Positions 61,808-64,000 of a DNA stretch of 64,000 nt are shown here, in pieces. The notes beneath the pieces are model-generated. The model was not told where the DNA came from, searched no databases, and saw only the letters and a program-made list of their open reading frames with translations. This stretch comes from Anarhynchus alexandrinus. Its lineage: Eukaryota > Chordata > Aves > Charadriiformes > Charadriidae. Numbering within the stretch: position 1 is the stretch's first letter; every line of letters begins with the position of its first letter. The translations under genes were made by a program, and so were the position numbers. The DNA is taken from the NCBI GenBank assembly GCA_008711295.1, contig VUYV01000046.1, positions 2,852,617 to 2,916,616 on the forward strand. The letters run 5' to 3'.

Positions 61808-62614
61808 TTAGTTTAAAACCATTACCCCTTGCCCTACCACCACAGCTCCTGCTAAAACTCTGTCCCCATCTTTCTTATAAGCCCCTCTTAAGTACTGAAG
61901 ACCACAATAAGGTCTCCCTGGAGCCTTCTCTTCTCCTAGGCTGAACAACCCAAACTCTCTCAGGCTGTCCTCACAGCAGAGGTGCTCCAGCCCTCTGATC
62001 ATTTTTGTGGCCCTCCTCTGGACCTGCTCCAATGGGTCCATGTCTTTCCTGTGCTGAGGGCTCCAGAGCTGGACGCAGTACTCCAGGTGGGGTCTCACCA
62101 GAGTGGAGTAGAGGGGCATAATCACCTCCCTGAACCTGCTGGCCACACTTCTTTTCATGCAGCCAAAGATATAGTTGGCCTTTTGGGCTACGAGTACACA
62201 TTGCTGGCTCATGTCCAGCTTTTCATCCACCAGTGCCCCCAAGTCCTTCTTGACAGGGCTGCTCTCAAGCCCTTCATCCCCCAGCCTGTATTGATACTGG
62301 GGGTTGCCCTGACCCAGGTACAGAACCCCACACTTGGCCTTGTTGAACGTCATAAGGTTCATGCGGGCCCACTTCTTGAGCCTGTCCAGGTCCCTCTGGA
62401 TGGCATCCTGTCCCTCTGGAGTGTCAACTGCACCACTCAGCTTGGTGTTGTCTGCAAACTTGCTGGGGGTGCACTCAATCCCACTGTCTATGTCATTGAT
62501 GAAGATATTGAACAGAACTGGTCCCAGTACCGACCCCTGAAGGATACCATGTGTCACTAATCTCCATCTGGACATTGAGCTGTTGACCACCCATTCAACC
62601 AATTCCTCATCCAC
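61808..62614 (-). pseudogene. CR1 reverse transcriptase remnant, motif B to C-terminus
   Basis: This is the longest CR1 frame in the window, about 268 codons without a stop. [17 protein letters not shown] is motif B, with the usual SGVPQ start changed to HGILQ. FADN replaces the catalytic FADD of motif [54 protein letters not shown] and [16 protein letters not shown] are conserved C-terminal stretches. Towards the end a frame change gives [11 protein letters not shown] instead of the usual sequence. The first Met is not a real start, since ORF2 continues upstream across the LTR insertion. Confidence 0.9.
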
Positions 62615-62676
62615 TGGACAGTCCAGACATCAAATCCATATCTCTCCCATTTAGACAGAAAGATCTTGTGGGGGTC

Positions 62677-63171
62677 TGTGGGAAAGTGACGGAAGATTGG
62701 CAAGGAGGACTGTAAATACGCTCAAGTGGCTCACACGTTGGATGCTGGGAAACACATATATCACCCTAATTGTTGTTTAGTCTTATGTGCTTGACAAGTG
62801 GAACATCCGCACTTAGATAATGTAGGCCTGTGATGGATTCAGGCCCATCTTATCAAACATGCCTGAGATTCCTACCCCACTGTTGAAGAAGATCAAAGCA
62901 CAGTGAAAAACTATGCCTCCTTGAACCCTGGCAATACAGGCGAGAACAGCAAGTCTGGGCTCTCGGTCTTTCATTGTCTTGCTAACATGGACTCTCTCGC
63001 TAATAAGGACTCTCTCACTCTGCGGTGCCTGCATCCCCTGCTTACAAGCCTCTGCCCTTGTGCAGCTTCAGAGATCCCCTGGTCCACCAGGTATCGAGAT
63101 TAAATTTGTTCTTTGCCTTTCATCCATGGTTTTGTGGTTGTTCCTGCATCCTGCCTGCATCAGCTCACACA
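62677..63171 (+). mobile_element. Solo LTR inside the CR1, family unknown
   Basis: This interrupts the CR1 ORF2 between the codons for the motif A region and the following H-K-I. It begins TGTGGGAAAGTGACGG and ends GCTCACACA. GGGTC (62672-62676) and GGGAC (63172-63176) match at 4 of 5 bases, and the uninterrupted CR1 would read GTGGGGGACTCTGTCG here, so the insertion point is well supported. An ATTAAA signal (63099-63104) followed by a T/G-rich stretch fits an LTR on the plus strand. There is no internal retroviral sequence. I do not recognise the family, and a non-autonomous element other than an LTR is possible. Confidence 0.75.
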
Positions 63172-63389
63172 GGGACTCTGTCGAAGTCCTTACAGAATTC
63201 CAGATAGATGACATCTGTAGCTCTTCCCGTGTCCACTGATATAGTCACTGCCCTGTAGAAGGTCACTAGGTTGGTCAGGCAGGACTTGCCCTTGGTGAAG
63301 CCATGCTTGCTGTCCCAAATTTCCTCCCTGTCCTCCATGTGCCTTAGCATAGCTTCTAGGAGGATCTGTTCCATGATCTTCCCAGGCAC
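63165..63389 (-). pseudogene. CR1 reverse transcriptase remnant, fingers to motif A
   Basis: This is the ORF2 part on the far side of the [20 protein letters not shown] and [13 protein letters not shown] are finger motifs. [14 protein letters not shown] is motif A, where the usual Asp of LDF is Glu. The frame runs into the LTR after V-P. A further upstream part ([19 protein letters not shown]) is read in another frame around 63500-63600, so at least one frameshift separates them. Confidence 0.85.
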
Positions 63390-63638
63390 AGAGGTAACAG
63401 GCTGACAGTGTGGTTCCCAGGGCCCTCCTTTCTACTGTTTTTAATGAGTGCAATGTTTCCCTTTTTCTAGTCACCGGGGACTTCACCTGACTGCCATGAC
63501 TTTTCAAATATCACGGAGAGTGGCTTGGCAACTACACCAGCCAATTCCCTCAGGACTCTGGGATGCATTCCTTCAGGTCCCCTAGATTTCTTTATGTTCA
63601 GGTTCCTGAACATACATAAACATATGTGACAGTTACCA

Positions 63639-63790
63639 GTCATATGGTATGGAATATCCCTTTGGCCTGTTTGGGTCAGCTGTCCTGGTTGTGCCCCCTC
63701 CCAGCTTTTTGTGCATCTCCAGCTTTCCTGATGGCAGGGCATGAGAAGCTGAAAAACTCGGCAAGTTATATACTGGTCAGTATTACTTGC
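63639..63790 (-). mobile_element. ERVL-like LTR, U3-side half
   Basis: GTCATATGGTATGGAATATCC, TTTGGCCTGTTTGGGTCAGC, TGTCCTGGTTGTGCCCCCTC and GGCATGAGAAGCTGAAAAAC are the reverse complement of the U3 region of the same LTR whose other half ends at 61560. Similarity fades after about 63790, so the LTR's outer end and its target duplication cannot be placed. Confidence 0.82.
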
Positions 63791-64000
63791 CTTCAAACTG
63801 ATTTGAAAAGTTGCACCTCCGTGTGTTTGGATTCAACTAGCTATGGCTACAAAGTGCAAATATTCACAGCAGAGGGTAATAAAAATAAATGAGCTTATTT
63901 GTTAATAAGTCATTAAAACAGAAACAAGCCGTAGTCAAAATTATCAAAGCAGTATAGGAAGACCCCCTACATTTTTACTAGCAAGTTTGTTAAAAATTGC
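63791..64000. other. Short gene-less end of window
   Basis: AT-rich DNA; possibly the decayed outer end of the LTR, but no clear match. Confidence 0.4.

Larger units (their letters stand above)
61561..63638 (-). mobile_element. CR1 LINE inserted in an LTR and itself interrupted
   Basis: The 3' tail (TCATAGAATCATAGAATCGTAG) is at 61561, the 3' untranslated region reaches about 61800, and ORF2 runs leftwards to right until similarity ends near 63638. A 495-bp LTR (62677-63171) interrupts it within motif A of the reverse transcriptase. Without that, the CR1 is about 1.58 kb, 5'-truncated inside ORF2. The short string GTCATA occurs at both junctions with the host LTR (61558 and 63639) and may be the target duplication. 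Motif C reads FADN and the motif A Asp is replaced, so the enzyme is dead. Confidence 0.93.

Noticed and set aside
61982..62560. 192-codon plus-strand frame
   Set aside because: Antisense shadow of the minus-strand CR1 ORF2.
1..64000. CRISPR array, operon, phage or plasmid features
   Set aside because: No regular repeat-spacer pattern, no dense coding, and the repeats are vertebrate retroelements.

Overview
The window looks like non-coding chromosomal DNA from a bird. The evidence is the repeat content: many CR1 LINE fragments with the bird-type reverse transcriptase and the terminal ATTCTATG repeats, plus several LTRs whose ends and promoters match LTR families I recall as widespread in birds. 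The base composition is AT-rich and CpG-poor, there are two runs of N, and no intact protein-coding gene is visible. I found no exon, tRNA, rRNA, operon or CRISPR that I would defend. The short open frames are what chance gives in such DNA, or are the decayed CR1 reverse transcriptase. The window is probably intergenic or deep intronic. The species cannot be settled from it.

Layout. 1-3.7 kb: unique AT-rich DNA with one old CR1 tail. 3.74-4.09 kb: an internally deleted LTR. 4.67-6.29 kb: a long, broken CR1 followed directly by a second CR1 3' tail. 6.3-8.9 kb: unique DNA. 8.87-12.29 kb: a cluster of three different LTRs, namely a GC-rich one on the minus strand, a solo LTR with a perfect 5-bp target duplication, and a solo LTR with a 4-bp duplication, separated by unfamiliar DNA that holds diverged repeats. 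12.3-52 kb: mostly unique AT-rich DNA with short CR1 and MIR-like remnants, a diverged ~370-bp duplicated segment at 15.2 and 16.2 kb, a structured inverted repeat at 35.9 kb and a 52-base gap at 39.0 kb. 52.2-54.3 kb: a cluster of CR1 pieces, one holding a 506-base gap. 54.3-61.2 kb: mostly unique, with a small CpG-rich hairpin at 58.1 kb. 61.2-63.8 kb: a three-layer nest, in which an LTR on the minus strand is split by a minus-strand CR1, which is itself split by another solo LTR.

Nothing here works together as a pathway. The content is a record of transposition. The boundaries, target duplications and nesting give a relative order of insertions. All CR1 copies have lost key reverse transcriptase residues or carry stops. 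Family names are given only at the level I can support from memory of avian repeats. A RepeatMasker run against an avian library would decide them.
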